From Trissonchulus latispiculum (Eukaryota > Nematoda > Enoplea > Enoplida > Ironidae), in assembly GCA_030248195.1 (NCBI GenBank), contig JASAND010021265.1, positions 62,001 through 126,000 on the forward strand: DNA of 64,000 bases, given 5' to 3'. The position numbers and the translations under genes are program-made. Below, in pieces: positions 11,991 through 24,032 of this stretch (position 1 is the first letter of the stretch; the number at the start of each line of letters is the position of its first letter). The notes below the pieces were generated by a model. It did not search any database. It was not told the DNA's origin and saw only the letters and a list, made by a program, of their open reading frames with translations.

Positions 11991-12571
11991 ACGAGTTGTA
12001 GTATGCTGTAGCCACTGTCAACCCTAACTACCTGCCTATCAAATTCCAACATTTCGACCCGATTTCGAGATTGTCCTGTATACTCCTTTTCCCATAACTA
12101 CTTGGGATCCAACCTGCTAACCGAAGGGTCTAAAACCCTTAGACTACTATAGAAATTATTCCGGATCAACCCAAGCGTGTTCAGGACTTTAAATTAAAAT
12201 TATCGATTTCCGCTATATTTGCAAAGCTCTTCCAAGAATTTCTATTCTGTCTTTAGAAGGTACTATGATTTGTTTTCCGCAATACTTCCGAGTGCATACA
12301 TGAATCTAGAATCTAGAATCTAGAGGCTGAAGCTAAATCTGATTATTTAAGGACCTAAATTGGCGCATGAATGCGACACAATGGAAAACATGGAGCAACC
12401 ATTGCTGAAACCCGTAACAGAAACTTTTCTGGCCCTTGAAAAATGACATATTTTTTTACTGTTTTTATAGTTATTTTCGTTGAATGCAATAACTAGTGCT
12501 TTTACCAATAGAGTGGCCTCAGGGTTAGACTCGGCAACCTTCACTGTACATTTCTGTATTCCTAGTGTACA

Positions 12572-12577
12572 TTTATT
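12572..12577 (-). terminator. Candidate polyadenylation signal for receptor B
   Basis: TTTATT on the plus strand is AATAAA on the minus strand, 24 bp downstream of the receptor B stop codon. Confidence 0.5.
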
Positions 12578-12600
12578 TACACAGATGACTGTGGTCCCAA

Positions 12601-15600
12601 TTAGTACCAGTCATGATAGAAAAATAACAACAGATTTAAGGCAATAAACACCATGTGAACAATAAAAGAGACATTTTCGACTGTCGCCAAAATGGTCAAT
12701 TTCTTGGCAGTTACTGAGCGATTTTTTGCTTGGGCACAGGTGACTTTTGTGTTTTGAACCATGGCTTCCATCAGATCAATGATTCGAGATAGTTTAATCG
12801 AGGTTTGGCTAAGTGAACCAGGTGCTTCCCTTGCATTTCCGTCAATACTGTTGTATCGATCAACTCGCAAGATGATTGGAGGACGGGGATCAGCGATGCC
12901 TAAACATATGACAGTGCAACAACCAGAGAAAGAGAATATAATAATAACGTGTCTTTGTTATGGCCCCTACAATGTTATTTCCTCGCTGCATCGTTGGCAA
13001 AACCTTGGCAAGAAGGTTTATTGTTCCAATGCCATTTTAATGAGATTAAATGGGATTAAATGTCAAAACCTTTCTGGTTTCCAAAAGTCTACATAGTTAG
13101 TAATTTCTAAGCGGCTTTTCGCTCGCGAGTCAAATGAGTAGAGATTGATATCATTTTAATTGTTTTAACTCGTTTAGCTCGGTCCACAAAAATACCCTAA
13201 GAATTCCAGTAAATATAATACTAGTTATACAACTGCTTTGAGTTGCATAACGGTTACTGATCTTAACGGTCATAATGCATGTTGATCAAATTCCATCCCC
13301 ACAAATCCACAGAATTTTACTTCCTGTCAGTGATTTAAACAATTTTACATATCGTCTGCTCACAGATTCAATTTTTTCCAAAACTAAAGTTTTACAACAA
13401 GTACTACAAAATTGCTTACCATTGCAGTTAGCGTCATTCTTATATGGCTGGATGCTAAGCTTCTTTGACACATTTCGAGCAATTGCAAATAATTTTGGAT
13501 AGCTGTTCTGCCTTATTTTCCTGTCAAGATTGGCAATTACAGCAGATGTGAAAACTCCTGACGCTATTATGAAGAGAGTAGTAGTTAGATACAAACCTGT
13601 GAAGTAAAATTAAGATCTTAACGTTCACTCAGGAAAGACTATTAATAACAAAGGATAACAACTAACTAACAAAGACAAACCATAAAAAGAGTAGTTTTGA
13701 ACCAACATTCTTGTAAGGCAAAAGTTGTTCTTGTTCTTGTTGTGAAGTGATACATTACGTAACGCAAAATTCAGAAACTTTTTCCATTTTTAAAAATTTT
13801 TCAAATACACATTACCAAGTAAGGGCAAGGCGCTGTGAGAATAGAATTTGTCATCGCTTCCAGGGTTCATGCTGGAAAATTTCGGCAAATCGCCAACAAA
13901 TCTCACTAGCAGCGTTGTTAGGCTTAGTACAGTCATGAGCCCTAAATGGAACTTGGCATCCCTTTTTCCGCTGGGCCCGTGACAATGAAATCCCACTACG
14001 GCTACTGTCGTGATCAGTGCCGTTGGTAGTACCACGTTTAGTACATAGTACGCAGGACGACGTGATATAGCCAGTTCCATTGCAAAACCTGAACAATAAA
14101 CAATAAACAACCCTTTTGCTTTCGGCTTTTCTTCAAAGTTTTTAGCAGGTATTGTATCCTAAAATATCCGAAAATATGCTAAAATAACATATTGAAGTGA
14201 TATATGACTTCTTATATTGTCAATATTCAATCAGATTGCCTTGCTATCTTTTGGTTTTTAACACGTGTGTGTCATTGAGGCTGAATTCCACGTTGAGTCT
14301 GCTTATAGCTTGCTCCTAAGGTAGAAGTAAAATTTCTTTCAAAAAGCTATCATTACAATTAGATCAACAATTAACATTCATTCCCTAAATGATTATTTGT
14401 ACTGACTCTGTAAATCCAAATTTACGCAATAGCAACTACTTACAGGAATAGTTAATTCTTTCGTCCACATACACGTATGTTATTGCGGTTTCGTAAACGG
14501 TGGTTGAATCCAAATTCCACTCAAGGTTTGGCTGGTAGTCTCCTAAATCTACTTCCCTGTGAACCAACTCAAACACTATGTCGCCACTTCCGTATGCCCA
14601 TGTACCGAAAAGGAAGCGACATTTCTGCCTGAAACAAAATAGCATTTGCTTTTCTGTATTAAACCTTGGACTTATGTAATTTCAGTATTTAAAACACTTG
14701 TGCAATTTAATAATTAGGATAGTTTGTTATCACACGATCAACACTTTTTCATGATACCTCATTTCAAAAGGAGTACACCATCCCCCACATTTGTGCGGGC
14801 AAAGGTTAGGAAAGGGGGAAAGGCAAGCAAGCTTTGGTGAAAAAAGTCGTTTTAAACTGCTGTTTGTTGACCGTGTTTAAAACATTTTAAGCTTGCGAAA
14901 GTCTTAATACTAAAACAGATGTAGTCCTACTGCGACTGTTGATAAATAATTAACTTCAATAGTGAAGCTTCCTACCATTGAGTGCAAACACCACCACAAA
15001 CACCGCAAACGCAAAATACACAATATCACAATTTTCGGCGGAATTAAAAACAAAATTAACTGTTAAGAACTCATATTTAAGCTTTAATTTTAGGGTTATT
15101 CAGGTTTAGTTTAATTTTGACTGAAGCGAAATTTTATTAGGTTGTGTGCACACATTCTTTGAAAGGCGCACAGCATCAATGTCCACTAGAAACTCTGAGC
15201 AAATAACTGTATTTGGAAATACCAACGTTAGGATGGAGACTTTTGCTCAGTTTCCTAATCTAATACAGAAATGCTCAACTACTGGAAAGGAAATGTCTTT
15301 TCCTATTCTTTCGGCTAATTAATCTTACGACATCGTCTTCCACAGCCGGTAATTCAAACTAACTAGCCAAAGCAGACACTGTACTAATGACAGTGAACAG
15401 GGAAACAAAATTACAGATATCACTTTAAGGCGTAATAATAAGGCAATGTATTTTACGTTGCTTTTTCCTGCTGCGCCTCAGCGCAGCAGGTCTCTTATGT
15501 TTGCTCTGCCATCTTGGTTCCATGCAATGACATGCAAAACATAAGACTTTGCATGAAAGCGTGTATACAATGCTTTAAGATGGCAGAGCATAATTTACAC

Positions 15601-16548
15601 TAGTTCCTGCTGCGCCTCAGCGCAGCAGGTCTCTTATGTTTGCTCTGCCATCTTGGTTCCATGCAATGACATGCAAAACATAAGACTTTGCATGAAAGCG
15701 TGTACACAATGCTTTAAGATGGCAGAGCATAATTTACACTAGTTCCTGCTGCGCCTCAGCGCAGCAGGTCTCTTATGTTTGCTCTGCCATCTTGGTTCCA
15801 TGCAATGACATGCAAAACATAAGACATGAAAGCGTGTATACAATGCTTTAAGATGGCAGAGCATAATTTACACTAGAATCAACTTCAGATTGCTATGACT
15901 CACAAAGTAAACAACATTGGAAATATTTCTGATTCAATAAAAGGAAACAAGTTTATTCTTCACTGACAGGCAAAAGATCTCTTAACATTTTGCAAACGAA
16001 AACTGACCACTTTTGCAATACAGTGTTAGAAATTCATGTGAGGTTAAGGTTAAGTTAGTTTGGCATGGTTTTAGTTTTAATCAGAATCAAAACATGCGAA
16101 CGTTGAAAATTTATGTTACATTTATGTTATTTATGTTTATGTGTAGTTGTATTTCTTTTACAGTTTAATTACAGTAACTGATAAATTAAAAATGATTGAA
16201 ATCTGGTTGGTCAAGATTTGCTTGCTTAATTACTTTTGTTTAATTTCCCAGTAACTTTAACTTTAAAACAGTTTCCGCTGCGCAGCAGGCCTACAATTTA
16301 CAGAAATGTTCTTCGGACATAATTTAATTTTTGCAGACAATATTGCTTGTTGTTAATAAAAATTCACCTGTCGTAGGGAAAGTATTTAACGTCGATGTGA
16401 CATGAATGTTCAATTGTAAATGGTAGAAAGTATCGAACTGTTCCATCAGAACCCACTGTGGCATCATTCTGCTTCGGAAGAATTCGGTTGGATTCCACAC
16501 TAGAAGTATCAACTCCACACGATTTTGGTTATTGTAATAATAATAATC

Positions 16549-16583
<35 letters not shown>

Positions 16584-19061
16584 TAATAATAATAATAATA
16601 ATAATTACTGACAATTCAAAATTAAGATGATAAGATACTGGCATGCCAGAAATAACTGTAACTACAAAAAATCCTCAAAAAACCTATCAATGTAACAAGC
16701 AATATTCTTACCTGTAATATGATGATATCTCAGGTATCCATATGTGGCGAGAATGAAAGTGTATTTTTGACACATTGCCATAATCTGAAGCGTTCCACTG
16801 CAGGAATTCGTCGTGCCAAATCTGAAAAACTGAAGTGACTTGCACACAAGTTCCCATAACCTGGGCAAAGTGGGAAAAGTTCGCTTATTGCAAACTCGTT
16901 TGTCCCTGATAGGAGCAATGGGTACCTGTGGTTGTGGGCACTGATCCTTTCTTCTGGTATAACAAAGCTACAGTCGGTTATGTAAATGCAAGAGCAATAG
17001 CAGTAGACTGGTGTGAGGGTGAATGACAGCGGGAGTCACACAAATGATGGCAAGTTAGACTCCCGTCCAATATCAAAATCATCCATCACAAACTTTGGCT
17101 CAGACCCGTTCAAGTATGTGTGATCAGTTGCATAATGGTTTTAAAAGTGTTCATAAAGAAATAATGAAAAACGCCTGCCTGCAGTCACTAAGGCCTGCCT
17201 TCCTTAGTCCGAACAGGTATTAAAAATGCTGTTGTACGAGCTTACCAAGTCCAGGCTAGCGGTAACGATGATGGAATTGCTAGTTTCCTTCTAAACTCAC
17301 AGAATACACAGCAGAATACAGAATATCGATCACCAAATGTCCCTCCCTAAGTAAATTGCTAAGTCTATTACAAGCTACGGGCATACTTCACATTACATGT
17401 ACAAAATTTCTTGTTTATAACAAGACTTGTATGCGTTAGACTCCACCAGTAGTTCACAGAAAACTAATATCCGGTCAACTTTCGAATTTCAATCATGATA
17501 GCAAGAGTACATAATAACTAAAAGTTTTACAAGTCTCACACTCTTAGACCCTATTTCTGTAAAGATTAGACAGATTAGATTAAAATTAATCCCTTTTAAA
17601 TAAATAGCACCTCGGATTATACAAACGGATTAAAATTTAATCCAGCGAGTTAAACTAGTTAAACGGATTAAATTTAATCTTATTTCTTTAATGCACCTAG
17701 GTTTAAAATTTTAATCTAATCCTGTTCCTTTTTTCGCACTTAGAATTAAAAAATCACCGAGTTAATATTAATCCGACCTGCTTAATCGCTGTTTCTTTAA
17801 AGATTAATTTTAATCCGTTTAACCCCCGCCTGATTTTCAACTAGTTTTTAATCCTCATGCAGCTACACGGATTAAACGGATTAAAATTTGGCGGATAAAA
17901 ATTTTTAATTGCTGTTTCTTTTTAATGGCCGGATTAAGCTAATTAATTTTAATTCGTTTAATCCGTTTAATCCAGCATTAAAGAAGTAGCAATTAAAATT
18001 TTAATCCTGCTTATTTTTATTCCGTTTAATCCGACCATTTTAATCTTTAAAGAAATAGACCCTTAGTTAGCAGCCTGCAGACTTCATTTGCACAAAAACT
18101 GCTGACCCCCCACAACTGAGTACATTCATTTCAAACACATTCGCCCGCTACGCTTGTGTGTTGTAGCCCCTAGCAGGCATAATTTACAACAACAAAGTAG
18201 CACTGTTTACGAGCTTCAGCACGTTAAACATACAGAGAGCATACTCAATTGTGTACTGGGTACTCACTCAGATGTGGAGGGGAAACTAGGTACTCTGATG
18301 TCTGCAGGCTGCTCAATAAGAAGCTCATTATGTGCCGCTTGTCATACTCTTAGTTATTATGTACTCTTGACGACAGCAAGACTAGAAGCAATGAAAGAAG
18401 AATGTCTACGGTAGAATACGACCACCTAGCGATGAGCAGTGATAGCATACTTACAACATTGATAATTTGCTGCAGTGAAACGAAGACTCCAACCAGCAGT
18501 GGACTGCTTTGATCCGCTATCGGACGAATATTTGTTCGATACGGTTCCATAAGATCGGAATGCAAACGGTGAACATCTGACACTGGACCAAATCCTATTA
18601 AAGGAAACCAGATCTAGTGAAACTATCGCTAGTCGAAAATTCACTTTCCCAATAACAAAGTAAAACCTATCAACATCAAGTTCCAGCTGCCCACAGAACC
18701 TGTTATCTGAATTTCATAATCAAATTGCCAAAACGCGAATTAATTTCTGTCAATAATTAATCCTTAATCTTAGTTCCATCATTTTGATCGATCATTGACG
18801 TTGAGAGAGGTACAGCAAAATTATTTTTGAATTGACATGAATCAATTCTGTCTGAAATTAATGCGGTTCTTTGTTGAATCATCCCCAATTTGTTCAGTTT
18901 GACATCACAATTGTGAGAGCAATTGGAATATCACAACGTGACAAGACGTAACGCTTTCTACTCAGGGCTGACTAAGTAACCTAATAATAATGCTTACCTT
19001 GGGCAACCTGTGACCAGAAAATACTAATAATTACTGATACTACTAAACTGAATCCTTCCAT
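12601..19061 (-). CDS. Nicotinic-type Cys-loop receptor subunit, non-alpha (gene B)
   Basis: Nine exons, minus strand: 19061-18998, 18594-18455, 17290-17246, 16821-16712, 16499-16368, 14628-14444, 14088-13816, 13596-13420, 12899-12601; 474 residues, with phases consistent at all junctions. The product is a pentameric ligand-gated channel subunit of the plasma membrane. A signal peptide (about 1-21) precedes the ligand-binding domain, with WHDEFLQWN after the short exon, a Cys-loop from Cys153 to Cys167 with 13 residues between (HIDVKYFPYD inside) and the loop B FGTWAY (171-176). M1 is about 238-260, M2 271-293, M3 318-340, M4 near the C-terminus, which ends in HDWY. The 45- and 110-nt exons are the classical nicotinic receptor sizes. 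Loop C is short with one Cys (Cys226), so it is not an alpha subunit. M2 has Ala at -1', His at 2' and Met at 6', unlike cation-selective relatives. Ligand and selectivity cannot be read from sequence. Confidence 0.88.
15465..15876. repeat. 139-bp tandem repeat of hairpin-forming units
   Basis: Three consecutive copies start at 15465, 15604 and 15743; the third lacks a few bases. Each unit opens with the palindrome CTGCTGCGCCTCAGCGCAGCAG and carries inverted arms GCTCTGCCATCTT / AAGATGGCAGAGC around a CATGCAATGACATGCAAAAC region. The copies differ by almost nothing. They lie in receptor B intron 5, between exons 16368-16499 and 14444-14628. Confidence 0.9.
16540..16605. repeat. (AAT)n microsatellite
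   Basis: An AAT trinucleotide tract directly beside receptor B exon 5, only about 40 bp from its acceptor site. Confidence 0.9.
17502..18369. mobile_element. Palindromic element (CAAGAGTACATAATAACTA ends) with nested insert
   Basis: Ends CAAGAGTACATAATAACTA and TTAGTTATTATGTACTCTTG match the element at 34663-35175. The 7-bp flanks ATGATAG and ACGACAG differ by two transitions and may be an aged target duplication. A second element (17547-18062) is inserted in its left arm. The outer element's end lies 85 bp from receptor B exon 2. Confidence 0.75.
17547..18062. mobile_element. Harbinger-like MITE nested in palindromic element
   Basis: Ends GACCCTATTTCTGTAAAGATTA and, inverted, GGGTCTATTTCTTTAAAGATTA, flanked by TTA on both sides. 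The uninterrupted relative at 34663 reads CACTCTTAGTTATC across this point, so removal of the insert plus one TTA restores the target exactly. The interior is rich in GATTAAA/TTTAATC motifs. A 3-bp TTA duplication fits PIF/Harbinger. Confidence 0.75.
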
Positions 19062-20474
19062 TATAAACCGAAATCGTTTAAACAATCAGAATTTGCTGCC
19101 GCCTTCCTTTTGCTACTTTTCGCTGTTTTAATTCAATCAAAACACTATCAAAACACTAGCAGCTGTTACCGCTGCACCCTGCTAGGGATTACATAAGTGA
19201 AAGCTTGTAGAAAGCTAAAGCTCTTTTGAAAAAGACACTACAGCCGTTTTTGCTTTGGCTTAATAATTTCTGCTTAATGAATGGAGGCATTTGTTCCCAT
19301 TTAGTTTAACACGCTCTGAAAGACATATACAGTTCTTTGTCATATAGTACTATAGAAAATTGGAGATGCACAGGAAGCTCTTAAGCTTTATCAACAAATA
19401 TGTATAGTTCTTTGTTATATAGAAAATCGGAGATGCGCAGGAAGCTATAAAACTTTATCACTGCCAATTTTTTTACAGCCACCTCACCCAAGTCGGTGCT
19501 CCAAGTTCCGACTAGGGATAATGCCAGCTTAGAAGTTATGCATTTTGAAGGAAGGGGGATGCTGACCCAAAATAATTGTCATAGCAATTACGCGAGGTGT
19601 TCTACAATTCGAGCAGGGCCTCTAGTACGTCCAGTGTAATGGAGGCTCTGTGGAGCTCCACATGACGGGCGGCCACCGCTTGACAATCTCGGTAAATTGC
19701 CCAGTAGGCGTATTTTTGCAAGCTCTAGACTTGACATGATCCTTCACGTTAACAACTACTGTGCTATCAGAGGCTCCACTGCCAGCTGAATTAACTTAGT
19801 CCAAAACTTTGCTTTTTGTACCTTCTCGTGTCCAGCTCGTGTCAAACGAACAGCCGTTTACCGTTTTAAGTTCAAGATATGTACATACATGCATTATATG
19901 AAACTAAACCATTAATGCTGACGCTAGGCTCCTGCAGGAGTTCAAAATCCGACGATTTTAGGGCTGAGTACAGTGTTCTAGTCTAAAGCAGCAGATGCAG
20001 ATAAACTTAAGATAAACTCAGGTGCGTAAGATCAGGCTAAGCCTCGTGCGATTACCGTTAAATAGTGTTATGCACCGGCCCTGTCCAGATCGGCTGGGCG
20101 GCGGCCGTCCTGACCAGGTCCACGGTTGGGCCGGACCTCCGTTGACAGACCGGCCGGTCAGATATAGGCCGGTCGGCTCGCCGATGGCTGTTTTTGCGGT
20201 CTATCGCCTAAAGCTAGCTACAGTCTGCCTTGCGTACCACTATCCTGTATTTTTGATTGTATTCTGAATAGCCGGCAAAAATGGCACCACGAAAAATTGG
20301 GTCGGTGAACAACATTACTGTCGAAGTCGAATCCAGTTAGCCCGCCGCAGTATCACTTTTAAATTTTTGGCAAAACTTCAGCTTTGAAGATTAATTAATT
20401 TAAGGTAAGCCGGTTAGCACCATTCTGCGGATGGGGACACATTGAACCTATTCATTATGATAAATGGTAGTTAG
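19062..20474. other. Intergenic stretch upstream of receptor B
   Basis: Would hold the receptor B promoter, though no TATA box is evident. A local duplication of about 80 bp lies at 19330-19460 (AGTTCTTTGT...GGAAGCT). A segment at about 19610-19700 matches 46390-46440 in inverted form, so it is an interspersed repeat. A GC-rich patch lies at 20070-20190. Confidence 0.5.
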
Positions 20475-20482
20475 GTAGGTAC

Positions 20483-21625
20483 CAGAGATGAAACCGGGTC
20501 ACCGGGTCACCGGGTCAGTTCGGGTCACTATATGGACCGGGTCACCGGGTCACCGGGTCAGGAGCTCTGACCCGGTCTTGACCCGGTATTTTTGATTGGA
20601 GGAATTTTTTTGCTGTTAAAGCATATTTTTCAGAAATTTTACCAGTTTTCGCCGCCTGAAAACTTCAACAATTACATACTCAATAACTTCTTATTCTTAT
20701 AATATTGTTAAGTTAATCGTGTAGTTCTTTTAAATGCTTATCGTTGTAGTGTCCTCATAATATTTGTCAGGTATGTCCTATCTATATATATGTTTGAAAC
20801 TAGGATTGCGTAGGATCTTAACTTAGAAAATGAAAATTAGAACATGAACCAGAGAGCTGGAAATCTTTATTTTGAAATCTAAAATATTTCATGTTGCTCC
20901 ATCTACTGTAAGTGATTTTTCACCGCTGCTATTATTTTTGAGGGAGGGGTTCAGGCTTTGTGTTTCAAATCTCGGTAAGAAGGAAAATCTCAGCAAAACA
21001 AGGTTCACAGATTCCGAGTTTTGCTTTGCATTTTTTCTAATTGTTATGGCTTACGGTCTTTAGGAACTAAATGGATTTTGTTTTGATTTTATTAATAGAA
21101 TATTAATCTGAATCCTAGCCATAAGCAAGACTAATTCCAAAGAATCTCCGCTGAGTGAAACCCTCAACCATACAACTAAATAAAATATTTTACTAAAGTA
21201 TATAGTAATAAAACACAAAGGTGCTTACGTTAAGCTCTATGATTAAAATTAGATGATGTGATGACTTTGGTAAAGTATTTTGTTCCAATCTGTTTGATTT
21301 AAACAGTTATGTAGTTTACTTCACATTGCGTGAGAAGTCGTGCAAATCAGTTTTGATTTTTTCCGGCTTATTAACAATATTTACTTTCCAATGTTACCTT
21401 AAGGAAAGCAAAATTCTTTCACAACTTCTTATTTTAGACGCCAAAAATGTCCAAAAGAATCAAAAAAACAGTCAACGCACCCCAAAATAAGTATTTATAA
21501 TTTTTCCAAGCTTAAACCGAAATTTTCAAAAATACCGGGTCACCGGGTCACCGGGTCACCGGGTCAGGGGTCGACCGGGTCACCGGGTCACCGGGTCAGC
21601 AAATAGTGACCCGGTTTCATCTCTG
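20483..21625. mobile_element. hAT-like non-autonomous element with ACCGGGTC arrays
   Basis: Terminal inverted repeats begin CAGAGATGAAACCGGGTCA and continue into tandem ACCGGGTC units at both ends. Flanks GTAGGTAC at 20475-20482 and 21626-21633 form an exact 8-bp target duplication. Ends of the form YARNG and 8-bp duplications are hAT hallmarks. No transposase is seen inside; a 63-codon frame there has no motif. Confidence 0.88.
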
Positions 21626-21633
21626 GTAGGTAC

Positions 21634-22052
21634 GCTATCCGGGCTCGACCGGACCACGTCTGGGACTAAAACTAGCTAAGACTCGGCCACAGAATAATCG
21701 TCTGAAATTGAAAGAAACATCTAAAATCAGACATCATTAGGTCAAAAATCAAAATCAAATCAAAAAACAATCAAAAATCAATCATGGCTTCTGCTGCTTA
21801 AGTTATTGCAGGATCGAAAACTTAGAAACTGTATGGTATCATGAGCATTGCTCTAGTTTCGTTTTATGGGACTGCTGCCCGGATTCCGGATCTGGACGAG
21901 TCCGGCTATGACAATGCGGTCCCGGGCTGGGTACGAAAATTTGAGTACAGCGAACAGTAAAAGTGAAGGAGGCTCTACAAACAAACTAAACGTCAGGCTG
22001 AAGGGGTCAAAGGAAAAAGCCAATCAGGAGCTATGCGAATTTGTCAACTTAA
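21634..22052. other. Stretch between two DNA elements
   Basis: No gene is recognised. An 84-codon frame at 21866-22120 runs into the neighbouring MITE and has no family motif. Confidence 0.5.
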
Positions 22053-22364
22053 GGAACCTCGTCCAAATTCAAAGCGTTTATTACAATCGTATAATTTCTA
22101 CCGTATATACGGTTTCATAAAGCATCTACGCTTTTAAATGAAGCAGTTTTTGTAGCTGGTCTCAAACCTATGCTCACAAGTACGCATATGTAGCGCGGTA
22201 AGAAGCACAAAACAAAACTAAGCGGGCTTGGCTGCAGCACTTTGAAAAGATGTTGAAAAAACTGAAAAACATGAATACAACCTACGGTTGAGATAAACGT
22301 TTTATTATACGCTTTTAAAGCAAACTACGGTAGTAATATACGCTTTAGATTTGGACGAGGTTCC
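22053..22364. mobile_element. Harbinger-like MITE with GGAACCTCGTCCAAAT ends
   Basis: A 312-bp element with terminal inverted repeats GGAACCTCGTCCAAAT flanked by TAA on each side (22050-22052, 22365-22367). A 3-bp TWA duplication fits PIF/Harbinger. Confidence 0.7.
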
Positions 22365-22367
22365 TAA

Positions 22368-23299
22368 TGAATTAAGTATTCAATTAATTATCTACGAATA
22401 TCACGGCAACAAAACTCGGAGTCACGTGAGTAGACATACAGTAAAAGTAATAAAAAATAAATATAAACAATAAAAAATATAAAAATAAAATAAAATATAA
22501 AATATAAAATAAAAACATAAATAAAAAGTATACAGTCATGTTAGTCTGGCCTAAATTAAGAACAATTTTCCTTTTGCCGGTTTTGACTACTTAAATAATT
22601 CGAAAAGTTAAATTGTCGGAAACAGTTAATTTTTCGCTGAAATTTGTGTCTAACCGAACGTTTCAGTCGACATCGTTAACTACGGTTTAATGATGGAATA
22701 TAGAAAGACGCCCAACTAGTCGGTACGACACAATATAAATTCATTGTACTCACTGATTCTGAATCATTTTACCGATCAAGTTAGCTATGGAAGCTGATGA
22801 GTCTACACAGGAGTACATTCTAGATTAACCTGTTGCACACTAACTTTTAGTGAGATTTCGCACACAACAAATTGGACGAAATTAGGAATCACCATTTCAT
22901 CTTGACTGTGTTGTGTATTACTTATTTTTTATTTCAGTACTATTTTGTCAACCCATTCTCCTGCGTGTTTGTTAGGTGTCAATATCCTTAAAGAAATTTT
23001 ATGAGGCATATTTAATTAATTAAAAATAAAAAATCACTTGACGCAAAATCTCTTAGTTAGATTCCACCGGGACAGTGCTATAATTTGTGTAAGTGGTCAG
23101 AATTCTCTGTGCTACCACAGCTCATTTGTCTGCGAATTTTATTACAAATTGAGGCTTATAATTAGATATAGGCTCGATTTTGATATAATTATTTGGTTTT
23201 TGATTGAGGTTAAAATATATTTGATTGCACAATTTTGCAATGAAAATATAAAAACTGATTGCTTTTTGCCTGGTTTGACCTGCTGGTAAACTCTGCAAT
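22368..23299. other. AT-rich gene-free stretch
   Basis: Contains an A/T-only low-complexity tract at about 22440-22530. Two overlapping short frames on opposite strands near 23040-23417 show no motif. Confidence 0.5.
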
Positions 23300-23998
23300 G
23301 GCCCGTGTCAAGATAAAAGTCAATTTTTGATGCGTTCTGATCTACGACTTGATTGTCTTGAAGCTTTTGTTCACAATTTTTTGTAGAGATTTGATCTATA
23401 ACTATGTTTAGTTTCATTTTTTGATGGGGTTCTCGGGGTTCTTTGGGGGTTCTTAACTTTTCGATAAGATTTGATCCGTGACTACGTAATCTAGTTTCAA
23501 ATTTTTGATGGGGGTTCTTGGGGTTCTGGGGGTTCTGAAATTTTTTCTGGAGATTTGATCCTCTACCGCCTAGTTTTAAGTGTTTGCTGGAGGCTCTGAG
23601 GGTTCTGGGGTCCGGGTATACCGAAAAGTGTGTGCGTTGTCTGTACTTAGATCTAGGATGAACTTGTTGTTCTTGTCGTCAGCTTTCGATTGATACCCAT
23701 ATTGTGTATATTGGATGCTTCATACACACAACTTTCAGTCTAAATTTATGAGAAAAGCCAGGAGGACCCCCCGCTCCAGTACACCCCGGTTATATGCTAC
23801 AAATTTGATGACTGAGATACATATATACTTATTATAAATATATCATGTCTGCTGAAGTATGTACCTGCTGAAGGAAAGGATCCACAACGTAGTCACGTAC
23901 AAATCAAAGTCCTGGATGCAAAAGCATAAAAAATTTGAGAATCTCCTTTTTTTCTGATGGGGGTTCGGGGGGTTCTAACTTTTATCTTGACATGGGCC
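23300..23998. mobile_element. TIR element, GGCCCGTGTCAAGATAAAAGT family, copy 1
   Basis: Inverted ends GGCCCGTGTCAAGATAAAAG and CTTTTATCTTGACATGGGCC bound 699 bp with several GGGGTTCT-type repeats. It is uninterrupted and serves as the empty-site reference for copy 2 at 26439-29250. No clear target duplication is visible. Confidence 0.75.
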
Positions 23999-24032
23999 AA
24001 CTCTTGACTCTGGCATGAGAAAGAAACCAAAC

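Larger units (their letters stand above)
11258..12571. other. Intergenic stretch between fucosyltransferase and receptor B
   Basis: The 3' ends of two convergent genes face each other here. It holds the fucosyltransferase polyadenylation signal, a SINE at about 11858-11990 and otherwise unremarkable AT-rich sequence. Confidence 0.6.
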
